The translations under genes were made by a program, and so were the position numbers. From the NCBI RefSeq assembly GCF_013155545.1, contig NZ_JABJVV010000012.1:1-64000 (forward strand): a stretch of 64,000 bases of DNA, read 5' to 3'. Numbering within the stretch: position 1 is the stretch's first letter; each line of letters starts with the position of its first letter. Shown here piece after piece: positions 41,723 through 51,633 of the stretch. Below the pieces are notes generated by a model. That model worked only from the letters and a program-made list of their open reading frames with translations, did not search any database and was not told the DNA's origin. The stretch comes from Caenimonas soli. GTDB lineage: Bacteria > Pseudomonadota > Gammaproteobacteria > Burkholderiales > Burkholderiaceae_C.

Positions 41723-42410
41723 CCTCCAGCCATTCGAGCAACCGGGCATTGACCATCCCGGGCTTTTCCATCGTCAGCATGTGGCCGCAGCGCGCGAGCG
41801 TCACGAGCCGGGCGCCCGGCACCAGCCGTGCAATTTCCTCGGAATTCTCCGGCGGCGTCAGTTGATCGGAGTCCCCGCACATCACCAGCGTGGGGCAGCG
41901 CAGTAGCGGCAGATGCAAGCGCGCGTCGGGTCTTGCGATGACCGCGCGGTTTTGCCGGATCAACTGCCCGGCCCCCGCGCGCATGACGAATTCCAGGTAG
42001 GCCGCGACCAGGGCGGCGTCACCCGCCTGGTCGGCATGAAAAGCAAAGCCCACGTTGGCTTCGATGACCTCGGCGGCCCGGCCCTGCGCGAAAAGCTCGA
42101 TGGCGTTCTCGCGCAGCGTGCGCATCTCCTCGGATTCGGGCCGGGCGGTGGTTCCCAGCAGCGCCAGTCCGGCGATCCGCTCGGGCGCCTGGCGGGCCGC
42201 TTCCATCGCCACCATGCCGCCCATGGAGGCGCCGCACAGGATCAGGTCGCCCTCCTGTTCGGCCAGCAATGCGGCCGCCATGTCCGGGATGCTGCCGTAA
42301 CGCATGTGGACGTCGGTCACCGCGGCGCCCCGCGCAGCCAGCGCGGGGAGTTGGGCCTGCCACATCACGGCGTCGCCGGCCAGGCCGGGTATCAGGACCA
42401 GTCGGCTCAC
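41670..42410 (-). CDS. Alpha/beta-fold hydrolase
   Basis: A 246-residue hydrolase with the triad visible: nucleophile Ser in CGASMGGMVA, Asp in VMCGDSDQLTPPE and His in RCGHMLTMEKPG. The fold is complete by about residue 230. The last 16 residues (DRGCAPSPSTSAAR region) are a low-complexity tail encoded antisense to the end of coaD. It closes the leftward ABC-amidase-TPR series and overlaps the TPR gene by ATGA. The substrate is unknown; an ester or amide related to the imported compound is possible. Confidence 0.85.
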   Translation of the reverse strand: MSRLVLIPGLAGDAVMWQAQLPALAARGAAVTDVHMRYGSIPDMAAALLAEQEGDLILCGASMGGMVAMEAARQAPERIAGLALLGTTARPESEEMRTLRENAIELFAQGRAAEVIEANVGFAFHADQAGDAALVAAYLEFVMRAGAGQLIRQNRAVIARPDARLHLPLLRCPTLVMCGDSDQLTPPENSEEIARLVPGARLVTLARCGHMLTMEKPGMVNARLLEWLEAIPDRGCAPSPSTSAAR

Positions 42411-43624
42411 GACAGCCTGCCGCTTCGAGCCAGGGCGTGGCGATGCACCTGCGTAAACAGATCCCGTTGCGCGTGGCTGCCGCCGATTTCAACCAGGCGG
42501 GGCAGGGCGCGGCCCAATTCATCAGCGGCACGGTGGAAGTCGCTCCGGGCATGGGCCAGCAGACCGCGGCTGGCCGGCAGGCAGACACTTTGCCAGGCGT
42601 CCGCGCTCGGGCCGGTGAGGCTGGCGGCGTGGGTTTCGATGTTGCGCATCAGGATGTCGGCTTCATCCCGCCCGGCGCGTGCCAGGCCATAGAGATACTG
42701 CATGTCGAGAAACGGCAATACATGGTCGTGCACCCGCGGCGCCAGATAATTGCCCAGGTCCTGCCAGCGGTTGCCCACATCCACGCCCACGAGTTCCAGC
42801 CGGGCGAGCAGCGATATCGCGTTGATCTGGTCCTGCGAATAATCCTTGGCCACGCCCCAGACACGGTTGTCGTAAAGGTTCAGCACCTCCGCGTGGCGAT
42901 CCATCGCCAATGCAAAGAGAGCTTGGTGCCACCAGTTGTGCGTGACCATGAAGGAGTTGAGCCCGGTCCAGGTGTCGCTCACATCCGCCATGAACGCATG
43001 CCCCTCGTCGATGCGGCCCTGGGTGAGCATCACGTGGGCCAGCGCGTGGTGAGCCCAGGGCTCCTTGCGGCACATGGCAATCCCTTTTCGCGCGGCGGCC
43101 TCGGCCTGCTCCAGCTCGTGGCACTGTTCCCAGGCAAACGCCAGCATCCCGTACAGGTAGGGCACATCGCCCGCAGCAGGCAGCGCCGCCAACGCCATGC
43201 GCAGCATGTCCGGCGAATTGCCGATGTTGAACAGGTGATAGTGGCCCAGCTTGATCGAGGCGAGATCGCGGGGATACTCGCGCGCCTGTTCCTGGTGCAG
43301 GTCGATGGCCCGCTGGATGTCCCCCTCCACCCAGGCCGAAACGGCCTCGATGAAGCGCTGCTCGCGCGGCGTGCAGCGGCGCTGGGCGGCCAGCGCGCGG
43401 TCCATGAAAGGACGGGCATTCGCGGGCGCGTCGCGCGTTTCCGCGAACATGTGCACGGCCGCCGCGCAGGCCTGGACCATGGGACTCGTGTCGAGCGTCG
43501 CTCTGTCGAGCACGTTGATGGCCCGCGCTTCGCACGCGATGAAGCCCACGACAAAGTCGTTCAGGCCGCCGAGGCTGGCCTCGCTTTCCAGAGTGACTTC
43601 GTTGCCGAGACTGTCAGTCCACAT
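42407..43624 (-). CDS. TTC38-like tetratricopeptide repeat protein
   Basis: A 405-residue soluble helical protein. It opens with MWTDSLGNEVTLESEASLGG and contains repeat-like helices such as IDLHQEQAREYPRDLASIKL and EPWAHHALAHVMLTQGRIDEG, a pattern shared with the TTC38 family. No enzymatic motif is seen. Its start overlaps the amidase 3' end by 11 bases and its stop overlaps the hydrolase start, so it is made with them. Confidence 0.8.
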   Translation of the reverse strand: MWTDSLGNEVTLESEASLGGLNDFVVGFIACEARAINVLDRATLDTSPMVQACAAAVHMFAETRDAPANARPFMDRALAAQRRCTPREQRFIEAVSAWVEGDIQRAIDLHQEQAREYPRDLASIKLGHYHLFNIGNSPDMLRMALAALPAAGDVPYLYGMLAFAWEQCHELEQAEAAARKGIAMCRKEPWAHHALAHVMLTQGRIDEGHAFMADVSDTWTGLNSFMVTHNWWHQALFALAMDRHAEVLNLYDNRVWGVAKDYSQDQINAISLLARLELVGVDVGNRWQDLGNYLAPRVHDHVLPFLDMQYLYGLARAGRDEADILMRNIETHAASLTGPSADAWQSVCLPASRGLLAHARSDFHRAADELGRALPRLVEIGGSHAQRDLFTQVHRHALARSGRLS

Positions 43625-45044
43625 GGTGCAGCGCTTCGGACGGCGGCTGCGGCCACGGCCGCTGGCCGTCCCTGATCAATTCGAACGCGCGCGAGACCTG
43701 CAGCACGCCCAGGTCGTCGAAGCGCTGGCCCGCGATCTGCAGGCCGATCGGCAAACCATCGCGGGTGTAGCCGCAATTGATGGAAGCGGCCGGCTGCTCC
43801 GACATGTTGAAGGGCACGGTGAAGCCTATGTGCTCCAGCGGCCGCATGGGGTCATTGGTGGGCGAGGGCAACTCGGCGGCGAACGCCGGCACCGGCGAAG
43901 TCGGCGAGATCACGTAGTCGAAGGCGCGGCAAGCGTCCACCGTGGCAACCCGTGTCGCGTGGAACTGGCTGAAGGCCTTGAACACCGCCTCGCCGCCCAT
44001 GCCGGCGGCACTGTCGGCCCAGCGCTGGATGTAGGGCAGGACCTTGGCCTTTCCGTGCCCCGGCAGGGCCTTCAAATCCGCGTACGAGCGCATCCGCCAG
44101 AAGTGATCCATGCCATCCAGCATGGGCTGGGTCATGAAGGGGCGCATGGGCGCGACCACGGCGCCTGCGCGTTCGAACAGGCGCGCGGCCTGCTCGACCG
44201 CCGCGCGCACTTCGGGCTCCACCGCCAGTCCGCAGCCGGCCTCCAGCAGCAAGCCGATGCGCAGCCCCTTGAGTTTTTCAACGCCCTGATCGAACTGGCT
44301 CCAGGCGATGTCCTGGAACGGCAGGCTCATGCTGTCGCGCGCATCGGGCAGGGCCAGCACCTGCATGAGCCAGGCAGAGTCGGCGACGGTGCGCGTCATC
44401 GGTCCGGCGGCGCGGCCCATGTAAGGGGGCGATATCGGGATGCGGCCCAGGCTGGGCTTGAGGGTGAAGATCCCGCACCAGGAGGCGGGCAGCCGCAGCG
44501 AGCCGCCGATGTCCGTGCCTATGTGCAAGGGCCCGTAGCCCGCGGCCGCGGCGGCGCCGGCGCCGGCGCTGGAGCCCCCGGGCGTGCAGCGCAGATCCCA
44601 GGGATTGCGCGCCAGCTTGTGGAAGCTCGAGAGGCCGGACGAGAGCATGCCGTAGTCGGGCATGGTGGTCTTGGCGACCATCACGCCGCCGGCTTCGCGC
44701 ACGCGGGCCGCCGGGGGCGCGTCCGCAGGCGCAGGCGACAGCGCCGTCGCGGCGGTTCCGAGCGGCGTCGGATCGCCCTCGGTAGCGATGTTTTCCTTGA
44801 TGGTGATGGGCACGCCGTCCAGGGGGCCCAGCGGCGCCCCGCGCAGCCACCGCGCCTCGCTGGCGCGCGCCTGCTGCAGCGCGAGTTCGGGCCGCAGCAG
44901 GTAGAGCGCCTGGAGATGCTGCTCCCAGCGCTCGATGTGGCCGAGCACGGACTGCGCGACCTCCACCGGTGAAAAATCCCGCCGCCGGTAACCTGCAATC
45001 AGGTCGGCGGCCGAGAGCTCATGCAAGGCTGCGGTCAGGCCCAC
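43614..45044 (-). CDS. Amidase-signature family hydrolase
   Basis: A 476-residue amidase. The Ser-cisSer-Lys triad is visible: Lys in GVPITIKENIA, cis-Ser in CTPGGSSAGAGAA and the nucleophile Ser in GTDIGGSLRLPASWCG. It would hydrolyse an amide in the cytoplasm, and its place after a dipeptide-type importer suggests it acts on the imported substrate. GTG at 45044 is the best start available: it lies ten bases inside the binding-protein gene and is followed by LTAALHELSAADLIAGYRRR, normal for the family. No strong ribosome-binding site is seen. Confidence 0.88.
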   Translation of the reverse strand: MGLTAALHELSAADLIAGYRRRDFSPVEVAQSVLGHIERWEQHLQALYLLRPELALQQARASEARWLRGAPLGPLDGVPITIKENIATEGDPTPLGTAATALSPAPADAPPAARVREAGGVMVAKTTMPDYGMLSSGLSSFHKLARNPWDLRCTPGGSSAGAGAAAAAGYGPLHIGTDIGGSLRLPASWCGIFTLKPSLGRIPISPPYMGRAAGPMTRTVADSAWLMQVLALPDARDSMSLPFQDIAWSQFDQGVEKLKGLRIGLLLEAGCGLAVEPEVRAAVEQAARLFERAGAVVAPMRPFMTQPMLDGMDHFWRMRSYADLKALPGHGKAKVLPYIQRWADSAAGMGGEAVFKAFSQFHATRVATVDACRAFDYVISPTSPVPAFAAELPSPTNDPMRPLEHIGFTVPFNMSEQPAASINCGYTRDGLPIGLQIAGQRFDDLGVLQVSRAFELIRDGQRPWPQPPSEALHHVD

Positions 45045-46525
45045 GACAGCGCGGACACGTCGTTCACGAAGATCGGCATGTCTTTCCACAGGCCCCTGAG
45101 GTTCTTGTTGGCGACCGTCACCCACTGCGGCTGGTACAGGAAGGCATGGACGCTGTCCTCGGCCAGCAGGCGCTGGATCTCGCCCACCAGCTTGGCCCGA
45201 TCGGCCGGGCGCGGCGAGGTCTTGTACTTGTTGTACAGGTCCTTGAACTTGGGCGACTGGTAGCCCCAGTAGTAGTCCGGCTTGTCGAAGTTGCCCAGGT
45301 CGAACGGCTCCACGTGCGAAACGATCGTCAGGTCGTAGTTCTTGGCGCCGTAGGTTCCGCTGAGCCATTGGGCCCACTCCACGTTCTGCAGCTTGGCCGT
45401 GATGCCGACCTTCGCGAGCTGCGAGGCGATCACCTCGCCGCCCTGGCGGGCGTAGGGCGGCGGCGGCAGCGTGAGCGTCAGCTCCAGCGGCGTGGTGACA
45501 CCGGCTTCCTTGAGCAGGGCCTTGGCCTTCTCGGGGTTGTACGGGTTGACGCTGGTCGTGTCGACATAGCCGAACGCGCCCGGCACATAGTGGCTGCCGA
45601 TGGGAACGCCGTAGCCGTCGCCGGCGCCCTGGATCACCGCCTTGCGGTCGATCGCCGCGGCGATGGCGCGCCGCACCCGCACGTCGTCCAGCGGCTTCTT
45701 CTTGTTGTTGATCGCCAGGATGGTCTTGGCCCGCGAGCCCGACAACAGCACCTGGAACTTCGGGTTGTCGGTGAACTGCGGCACGCTGCGCGGCGTGACA
45801 CGCGGGAACACGTCCACGTCGCCGGCAAGCAGCGCCGCCACTTGAGCGGCCGGGTCGGCGATGAAGCGGAAAGTGACCCGGCGAATCTTGGCGGCCGAGG
45901 GATTGCGGTAGCCGTCCCACTTGCTCAGGGTGACGGAGGATCCCTTGGTCCAGCTGTCGAGCTTGTAGGGCCCGGTGCCCACTGGCTTGGTCGCGTTGGT
46001 GTCGGCGCTCTTGGGCTCCACGATGATCGCGGTGGCCTGTCCCATCAGGAACAGGAAGTCGGGATCGAGCTCCTTGTTGACGATCACCAGCGTGTGGTCG
46101 TCGACCGCCTGGATCGCGTCCATGCTGGAGAAAGTTCTCTTGTCCTTGTTGGTACTTTTTTCGGCGCCCGCGCGCTGGAACGAGAACTTCACGGCCTGTG
46201 CGTTGAAGGGCTCGCCGTTCTGGAACTTCACGCCGCGCCGCAACTTGAAGGTGTAGGTGCGCAGGTCGGGCGAAACCTCCCAGCCTTCGGCCAGCAGCGG
46301 ACTGACGGTGCCGTCCGAATTGATCTTGGTCAGGGTTTCGTAGATGTTGTACTGCGTGATTTCAGCAATGGCCGACGCGGCGCCGGCGGTCGGGTCCAGG
46401 CCCGGCGGCTCCAGGGTCATGGCCAGCACGACGGAGTCCTTGCGGTTCTGGGCCAGGGCCTGCGGCAGCGCCAGCGGCAAGGAGGCCAGGGCGGCGGTGG
46501 TGAGCACGGTGCGGCGGTTCAACAT
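45035..46525 (-). CDS. Dipeptide/oligopeptide-type ABC importer substrate-binding protein
   Basis: A 496-residue family 5 periplasmic binding protein. A signal peptide with an arginine pair (MLNRRTVLTTAALASLPLAL) ends near residue 26. Typical stretches include EPPGLDPTAGAASAIAEI, YTFKLRRGVKFQNGEPF and PVGTGPYKLDSW. It captures a peptide or another small solute for the permeases encoded upstream. GGAG lies about ten bases before the ATG. Confidence 0.92.
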   Translation of the reverse strand: MLNRRTVLTTAALASLPLALPQALAQNRKDSVVLAMTLEPPGLDPTAGAASAIAEITQYNIYETLTKINSDGTVSPLLAEGWEVSPDLRTYTFKLRRGVKFQNGEPFNAQAVKFSFQRAGAEKSTNKDKRTFSSMDAIQAVDDHTLVIVNKELDPDFLFLMGQATAIIVEPKSADTNATKPVGTGPYKLDSWTKGSSVTLSKWDGYRNPSAAKIRRVTFRFIADPAAQVAALLAGDVDVFPRVTPRSVPQFTDNPKFQVLLSGSRAKTILAINNKKKPLDDVRVRRAIAAAIDRKAVIQGAGDGYGVPIGSHYVPGAFGYVDTTSVNPYNPEKAKALLKEAGVTTPLELTLTLPPPPYARQGGEVIASQLAKVGITAKLQNVEWAQWLSGTYGAKNYDLTIVSHVEPFDLGNFDKPDYYWGYQSPKFKDLYNKYKTSPRPADRAKLVGEIQRLLAEDSVHAFLYQPQWVTVANKNLRGLWKDMPIFVNDVSALSWA

Positions 46526-46565
46526 GACGGTAACTCCAGGCTGAGAAAGGATTTTTCGATTTGCA

Positions 46566-47402
46566 TCATCCCCGAGTTTGCCGAGAAATGGCAAGAGGGG
46601 TTTGCCGCTTGGGTTCCGCTTCGGGGACGGCCTCCAGCAGGGCGCGGGTGTAGGGATGTTCGGCCGCGTGGAACAGCCGTTCGGGCGGACCCTGCTCCAC
46701 GATGCGTCCCTGCCAGAGCACGGCCACGTCGTCGCACAGGTGGTGCACCACCGCCAGGTCATGGCTGATCAGCATGTAGGTGATGCCGAACTCGGCCTGG
46801 AGGTCCTGCATCAGGTTGAGCACCTGCGCCTGCACGGAAACGTCCAGCGCACTGACCGGTTCGTCCGCGACGATCAGGCGCGGCCGCGTGATCAGCGCGC
46901 GGGCGATCGCGATGCGCTGGCGCTGGCCGCCCGAAAATTCATGCGGGTACTTGCCCAGGTCATTGGTGCGCAGGCCCACCGAGGCCAGTGCATCGGCGGC
47001 GCGTTGGTGCTGCTCCGCACGGGTCGTATCGCCTTGCGCGGCCAGCGGCTCGCTCACGATGCGCTCGACGGTCTGGCGCGGGTCCAGCGAGCCGTAGGGG
47101 TCCTGGAAGACCATCTGGATATCGCGCCGGGCCTGGCGCAGTTCTTCGCGCGGCAGCGCATGCAGATCGCGCCCCAGCAGCTTCACGCTGCCGGAGGTCG
47201 GCTTGTCCAGCGCCATCACCAGACGGGCCAGGGTGGATTTGCCCGAGCCCGACTCGCCGACGATCCCCATGCTGCGCCCGGCCTCTATCGTGAAGCTCAC
47301 GCCGTTCAAGGCATGGACCTTGGGCGGCGGGCCGAACAGCTTTTCTCGCGGCATCGCGTACTCGCGCACCAGGTTGTCGACCTGCAGCAGCGGGCCGTTC
47401 AT
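46566..47402 (-). CDS. Dipeptide-type ABC importer ATPase (DppF/OppF-like)
   Basis: A 278-residue ATPase with Walker A GESGSGKST, Q-loop MVFQDPYGSLDPRQT, signature FSGGQRQRIAIARAL and Walker B LIVADEPVSALD. It lacks the Cys-rich C-terminal cluster often seen in OppF, being short after HPYTRALLEAVPEAEP. Its ATG overlaps the other ATPase gene (ATGA), so the two are likely to form a heterodimer. Confidence 0.92.
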   Translation of the reverse strand: MNGPLLQVDNLVREYAMPREKLFGPPPKVHALNGVSFTIEAGRSMGIVGESGSGKSTLARLVMALDKPTSGSVKLLGRDLHALPREELRQARRDIQMVFQDPYGSLDPRQTVERIVSEPLAAQGDTTRAEQHQRAADALASVGLRTNDLGKYPHEFSGGQRQRIAIARALITRPRLIVADEPVSALDVSVQAQVLNLMQDLQAEFGITYMLISHDLAVVHHLCDDVAVLWQGRIVEQGPPERLFHAAEHPYTRALLEAVPEAEPKRQTPLAISRQTRG

Positions 47403-48394
47403 GCCGCCACACCTTGTTCTTTCGCGGCCGCAACCGCGTCCAGGCGGATGCAGCGCGCTTGGTGGCCGGGCTCCACGCGGACCGGCGGCGGCACCGTGAC
47501 GTGGCAATCGGGAATGGTGAACTTGCAGCGCCCGGCGAACGGGCAGCCGGGCGGAAGGTCGATCAGTTCGGGCACCGTGCCGGGGATAGTGGCCAGCCGC
47601 CGGCCTTTTTGCGAGCGCAGGCCGGGCCGTGCCGCGAACAGGCCCAGCGAATACGGGTGTATGCGGTTGGCGAACACCGAATCGGTCGGCCCGCTCTCCA
47701 CGACGCTGCCTCCATACATCACCAGCATGCGGGCCACGTTTTGGGCGATCACGCCCAGGTCGTGCGAGATCAGCATCAAGGCCATGCCGCGCTCGGCGAC
47801 CAGGTCGCTGATGAGTTCCAGTATCTGGCGCTGTACCGTCACGTCCAGCGCCGTGGTCGGCTCGTCGGCGATCAGCAAGTCGGGCCCGCAGGCCAGCGCC
47901 ATGGCGATGGTGACGCGCTGCCGCTGGCCGCCGGAGAACTGGTGGGGGTAGGCGTCGATGCGCCGCGCCGCATCGGGAATGCCGACGCGGTCGAGCAACG
48001 CGATCGCTTCCTTGCGGGCGTCGGCCGCAGACAGCCCGCGGTGCAGGCGCAGCGGCTCCGCCACCTGCCGGCCGATGGTGTGGACCGGATTCAGTGCCGT
48101 CATCGGCTCCTGGAAGATCATGCCGATGCGGTTGCCGCGAATCGCGCAGAGCTCGCGGTCGCTCTTGCCCGTGAGTTCTTCGCCGTCGAAGCGGATGCTG
48201 CCGGTGACCTGTGCGTTGTCGGGCAACAGGCCCATGAGCGCCATCACGCTGATCGATTTGCCGCAGCCCGATTCGCCGACCAGTCCCAGGGTCTCGCCGC
48301 GCTCCAGCGAAAAGCTCATGTCGCGCACGGCGTAGGCCGGGCCGCGGTGGGTCTGCAGCTTGACGTGGAGGTTGTTGACTTCGAGGAGTGCCAT
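47399..48394 (-). CDS. Dipeptide-type ABC importer ATPase (DppD/OppD-like)
   Basis: A 331-residue ATPase with Walker A GESGCGKSI, signature FSGGQRQRVTIAMAL and Walker B LLIADEPTTALD. The C-terminal oligopeptide-transport region has CPFAGRCKFTIPDC, a Cys pattern that often binds an Fe-S cluster in this group. The Walker A ends in Ser-Ile rather than Ser-Thr, a conservative variation also seen in DppD. The ATG shares one base with the stop of the permease gene. Confidence 0.92.
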   Translation of the reverse strand: MALLEVNNLHVKLQTHRGPAYAVRDMSFSLERGETLGLVGESGCGKSISVMALMGLLPDNAQVTGSIRFDGEELTGKSDRELCAIRGNRIGMIFQEPMTALNPVHTIGRQVAEPLRLHRGLSAADARKEAIALLDRVGIPDAARRIDAYPHQFSGGQRQRVTIAMALACGPDLLIADEPTTALDVTVQRQILELISDLVAERGMALMLISHDLGVIAQNVARMLVMYGGSVVESGPTDSVFANRIHPYSLGLFAARPGLRSQKGRRLATIPGTVPELIDLPPGCPFAGRCKFTIPDCHVTVPPPVRVEPGHQARCIRLDAVAAAKEQGVAA

Positions 48395-49269
48395 CAACGC
48401 TTTCTTGCCAGGCGGGGATCGAACAGGTCGCGCAGGCCGTCGCCCAGAAGGTTGAGCCCCAGCACCGCCAGAGCGATCGCGACGCCGGGGTAGACGGCCA
48501 GCATCGGCGCCTGGAACAGCAGGGTCTGTGCTTCGCTGAGCATGCGGCCCCAGGACGGCTGGGGCGGCTGGGTGCCCAGTCCCAGGTAGGACAGCGCGGC
48601 CTCGGCCAGGATGGCGATGGCGAAGCGGATGGTGGCCTGCACGATCAGCACCGACAGGATGTTGGGCAGCACATGCTCCATCGTGATGCTGAACGATCCC
48701 TTGCCGCAGGCGCGCGCCGCTAGCACGAACTCGCGCGACCAGACAGCGTTGGCGGAGGCCCGGGTAATGCGTGCGAACGTTGGGATGTTGTAGATGCCGA
48801 TGGCGATGATGGCGTTGACCATGCCCGCGCCGAACACCGCCGTGAGCATGATCGCGGACAGGATGGCGGGGAAGGCGAAGCCGAAATCGGACAGCCGCAT
48901 GATGAGCTCTTCCACCCAGCCGCGGCGGGCGGCGGCGAGCAAGCCAAGCGCGGTGCCTACGATCAGGCCGATGCTGACCGCGATCACGCCCACGATGATG
49001 GAAGCGCGCGCGCCGACCAGCAGCAGCGATGTGATATCGCGGCCATAGGGGTCGGTCCCCAGCCAGTGGCTGGGCCCGCGAGGCATCAGCTTGGCCGCCA
49101 TGTCCACTTCATAGGGCGAATGCGGCGTCCAGAACAGCGACAGGGTGGCGGCGATGAGCAGCAGCAGGCTGAGCAAGGCGCCCACCGCAAAACTCGGATG
49201 CCCAAGCGCCCGCTTCCAGAAACCCGGCGCGTGCAGTAGCGGTGGCGTCGCGACGGGGATAGCGCTCAT
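48394..49269 (-). CDS. Dipeptide-type ABC importer permease (DppC-like)
   Basis: A 291-residue inner-membrane permease. It shows HWLGTDPYGRDITSLLLVGAR, the family's periplasmic loop, then the EAA loop EFVLAARACGKGSFSITMEHV. It ends LNLLGDGLRDLFDPRLARKR, a strict DppC/OppC ending. Its start overlaps the end of the DppB-like gene by ATGA. Confidence 0.93.
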   Translation of the reverse strand: MSAIPVATPPLLHAPGFWKRALGHPSFAVGALLSLLLLIAATLSLFWTPHSPYEVDMAAKLMPRGPSHWLGTDPYGRDITSLLLVGARASIIVGVIAVSIGLIVGTALGLLAAARRGWVEELIMRLSDFGFAFPAILSAIMLTAVFGAGMVNAIIAIGIYNIPTFARITRASANAVWSREFVLAARACGKGSFSITMEHVLPNILSVLIVQATIRFAIAILAEAALSYLGLGTQPPQPSWGRMLSEAQTLLFQAPMLAVYPGVAIALAVLGLNLLGDGLRDLFDPRLARKR

Positions 49270-50216
49270 ATATCGCTCGCTTTCACGCGCGGATCGATCA
49301 CCGCGTACAGCACGTCGACCACGAAATTCACGATCACCACCATGGCCGCCAGCAGCATCACGCAGTTGCGCACCACGATCAGGTCACGGTTGGAGATCGA
49401 CTGGAAGATCAGCCGCCCCAGACCGGGCAGGTAGAACACGCTTTCCACCACGATGGTGCCGGCCAGCAGCTCCGCGAATTGCAGGCCCATCACCGTGATG
49501 ACGGGGATCATGGCATTGCGCAGCACATGGCCCCACAGCGTTGCGCGCCGCGAAACGCCCTTGGCGCGCGCCGTGCGCACGAAATCCTCACGCGACACCT
49601 CGAGGACGGCGGATCGTGTGATGCGCGCGAGGATCGCCGACTGCACCACGGCCAGCGAAACCGCCGGCAGCAGCAGCGCCTTGATGCCCTGCAGGATGCC
49701 TTCCTCCCAGCCGGGGAAGCCGCCGGCCGAGAACCATTTGAGGTGAACCGAAAACAGCAGGATCAGCAGGATCGCGAACCAGAAGTTCGGGATGGCGATG
49801 CCGATCTGCGACAGGCCCATCACGCCGACATCGCCGAGCTTGTTGTGGCGCGCCGCCGCATAGATGCCGGCCACGAGCGCCAGCACGGACGTGATGGCCA
49901 TGGCCATCAGCGCCAGCGGAACCGTCAGGGTGAGGCGCTCCAGCACGAGCTCGGAAACCGGCGTGCTGTAGGCGTAGGACAGGCCCAGATCGCCGACCAC
50001 CAAGCCGCTGACCCAGTTCCAGTAGCGCTCGACAGGCGGGCGGTCGATGCCCAGCTTCTCGGCCAGGGCTTGCACCACCTCGGGCGAGGCATCCGGCCCC
50101 ATCAGGATCTGGGCGGCGTTGCCCGGCAGGATCTCCAGCACCAGGAACACCACGACGGATGCGCCTACCAGCGTCGCAATCAGGGTGATGAGGCGCTTGA
50201 ACAGGAAAACACTCAT
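49266..50216 (-). CDS. Dipeptide-type ABC importer permease (DppB-like)
   Basis: A 316-residue inner-membrane permease and the first gene of the leftward transporter-amidase series. It opens FLFKRLITLIATLVGASVVV and shows EILPGNAAQILMGPDASPE, GLSYAYSTPVSELVLERL and the EAA loop DFVRTARAKGVSRRATLWGH. MSVFLFKR is the natural start. Earlier in-frame codons lie in the 5' region shared with the divergent ferredoxin gene. Confidence 0.93.
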   Translation of the reverse strand: MSVFLFKRLITLIATLVGASVVVFLVLEILPGNAAQILMGPDASPEVVQALAEKLGIDRPPVERYWNWVSGLVVGDLGLSYAYSTPVSELVLERLTLTVPLALMAMAITSVLALVAGIYAAARHNKLGDVGVMGLSQIGIAIPNFWFAILLILLFSVHLKWFSAGGFPGWEEGILQGIKALLLPAVSLAVVQSAILARITRSAVLEVSREDFVRTARAKGVSRRATLWGHVLRNAMIPVITVMGLQFAELLAGTIVVESVFYLPGLGRLIFQSISNRDLIVVRNCVMLLAAMVVIVNFVVDVLYAVIDPRVKASDI

Positions 50217-50230
50217 GAAGCCGCCGATAA

Positions 50231-50925
<695 letters not shown>

Positions 50926-50947
50926 GTCGTCTCCTCCTTGATCGTTG

Positions 50948-51556
50948 TCAGACGCCTTCGGGCCGCGGCGGCTTGGGTCGCGGGGGCTTGCTGGTGTGCA
51001 CCAGCAGCGTCGCCTTGTCCATTTCGCCGGCCAGCATGGCGGGCACCGCCTTGAGGGTGCGGACCACGCATTCCTCGATGGCGGCGCGCTGCTCGGCATC
51101 GGGCTTTTTCAGAACCCAGTTGATCACCTCGGCCTTGACGCCCGGATGGCCTATGCCCAGCCGCAACCGCCAGTAGTCGCCCGTTCCCAGCTGGGCGTGG
51201 ATATCGCGCAGGCCGTTGTGGCCGGCGTGGCTGCCGCCGAACTTGAGTTTGGCCTGTCCCGGGACCACATCGAGCTCGTCGTGGGCCACCAGGATTTCCT
51301 CGGGCTGGATCTTGAAGAAGCGGGCCAGCGCGGCGACCGACTTGCCCGACAGGTTCATGAAGGTCTGCGGCTCCAGCAGCCAGAGAGTCTGCCCGTGCAG
51401 CGTGGTGCGCGCCAGCCGCCCGTGGTAGCCCTTGTCGGGCACCAGCGTCAGCTTGAGTTCGCGCGCGAGCGCTTCCACCCACCAGAACCCGGCGTTGTGG
51501 CGGGTGGCTTCGTACTCGGCGCCGGGGTTGCCCAGGCCAACGAACAGTTTGATCAT
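50948..51556 (-). CDS. pth: Peptidyl-tRNA hydrolase
   Basis: A 202-residue enzyme that frees tRNA from stalled peptidyl-tRNA. The N-terminal [20 protein letters not shown] contains the catalytic His, and [20 protein letters not shown] the Asp that assists it. A Pro/Lys-rich tail ends the protein. It is downstream of rplY with a hairpin between them, the usual betaproteobacterial order prs-rplY-pth. Confidence 0.96.
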   Translation of the reverse strand: MIKLFVGLGNPGAEYEATRHNAGFWWVEALARELKLTLVPDKGYHGRLARTTLHGQTLWLLEPQTFMNLSGKSVAALARFFKIQPEEILVAHDELDVVPGQAKLKFGGSHAGHNGLRDIHAQLGTGDYWRLRLGIGHPGVKAEVINWVLKKPDAEQRAAIEECVVRTLKAVPAMLAGEMDKATLLVHTSKPPRPKPPRPEGV

Positions 51557-51586
51557 GGAAGAGGATTATCCGGGCTGCTGAAAGAC

Positions 51587-51612
51587 AAACGGCCCACCGA
51601 AGTGGGCCGTTT
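51587..51612 (-). terminator. Terminator hairpin between rplY and pth
   Basis: A perfect 11-bp stem, AAACGGCCCAC with GTGGGCCGTTT, closes a TTCG tetraloop on the leftward strand. It is followed by GTCTTTC. It lies 21 bp after the rplY stop. The very stable loop suits a terminator or an mRNA-processing stop. Part of the transcription must continue if pth lacks its own promoter. Confidence 0.7.
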
Positions 51613-51633
51613 ACAGCCGGGCCTGTGAAGAAA

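Noticed and set aside
45035..50216. Nickel or glutathione importer assignment
   Set aside because: Family 5 binding proteins and DppBCDF subunits are too similar across substrates to name one by eye, and no urease, hydrogenase or glutathione gene is adjacent.
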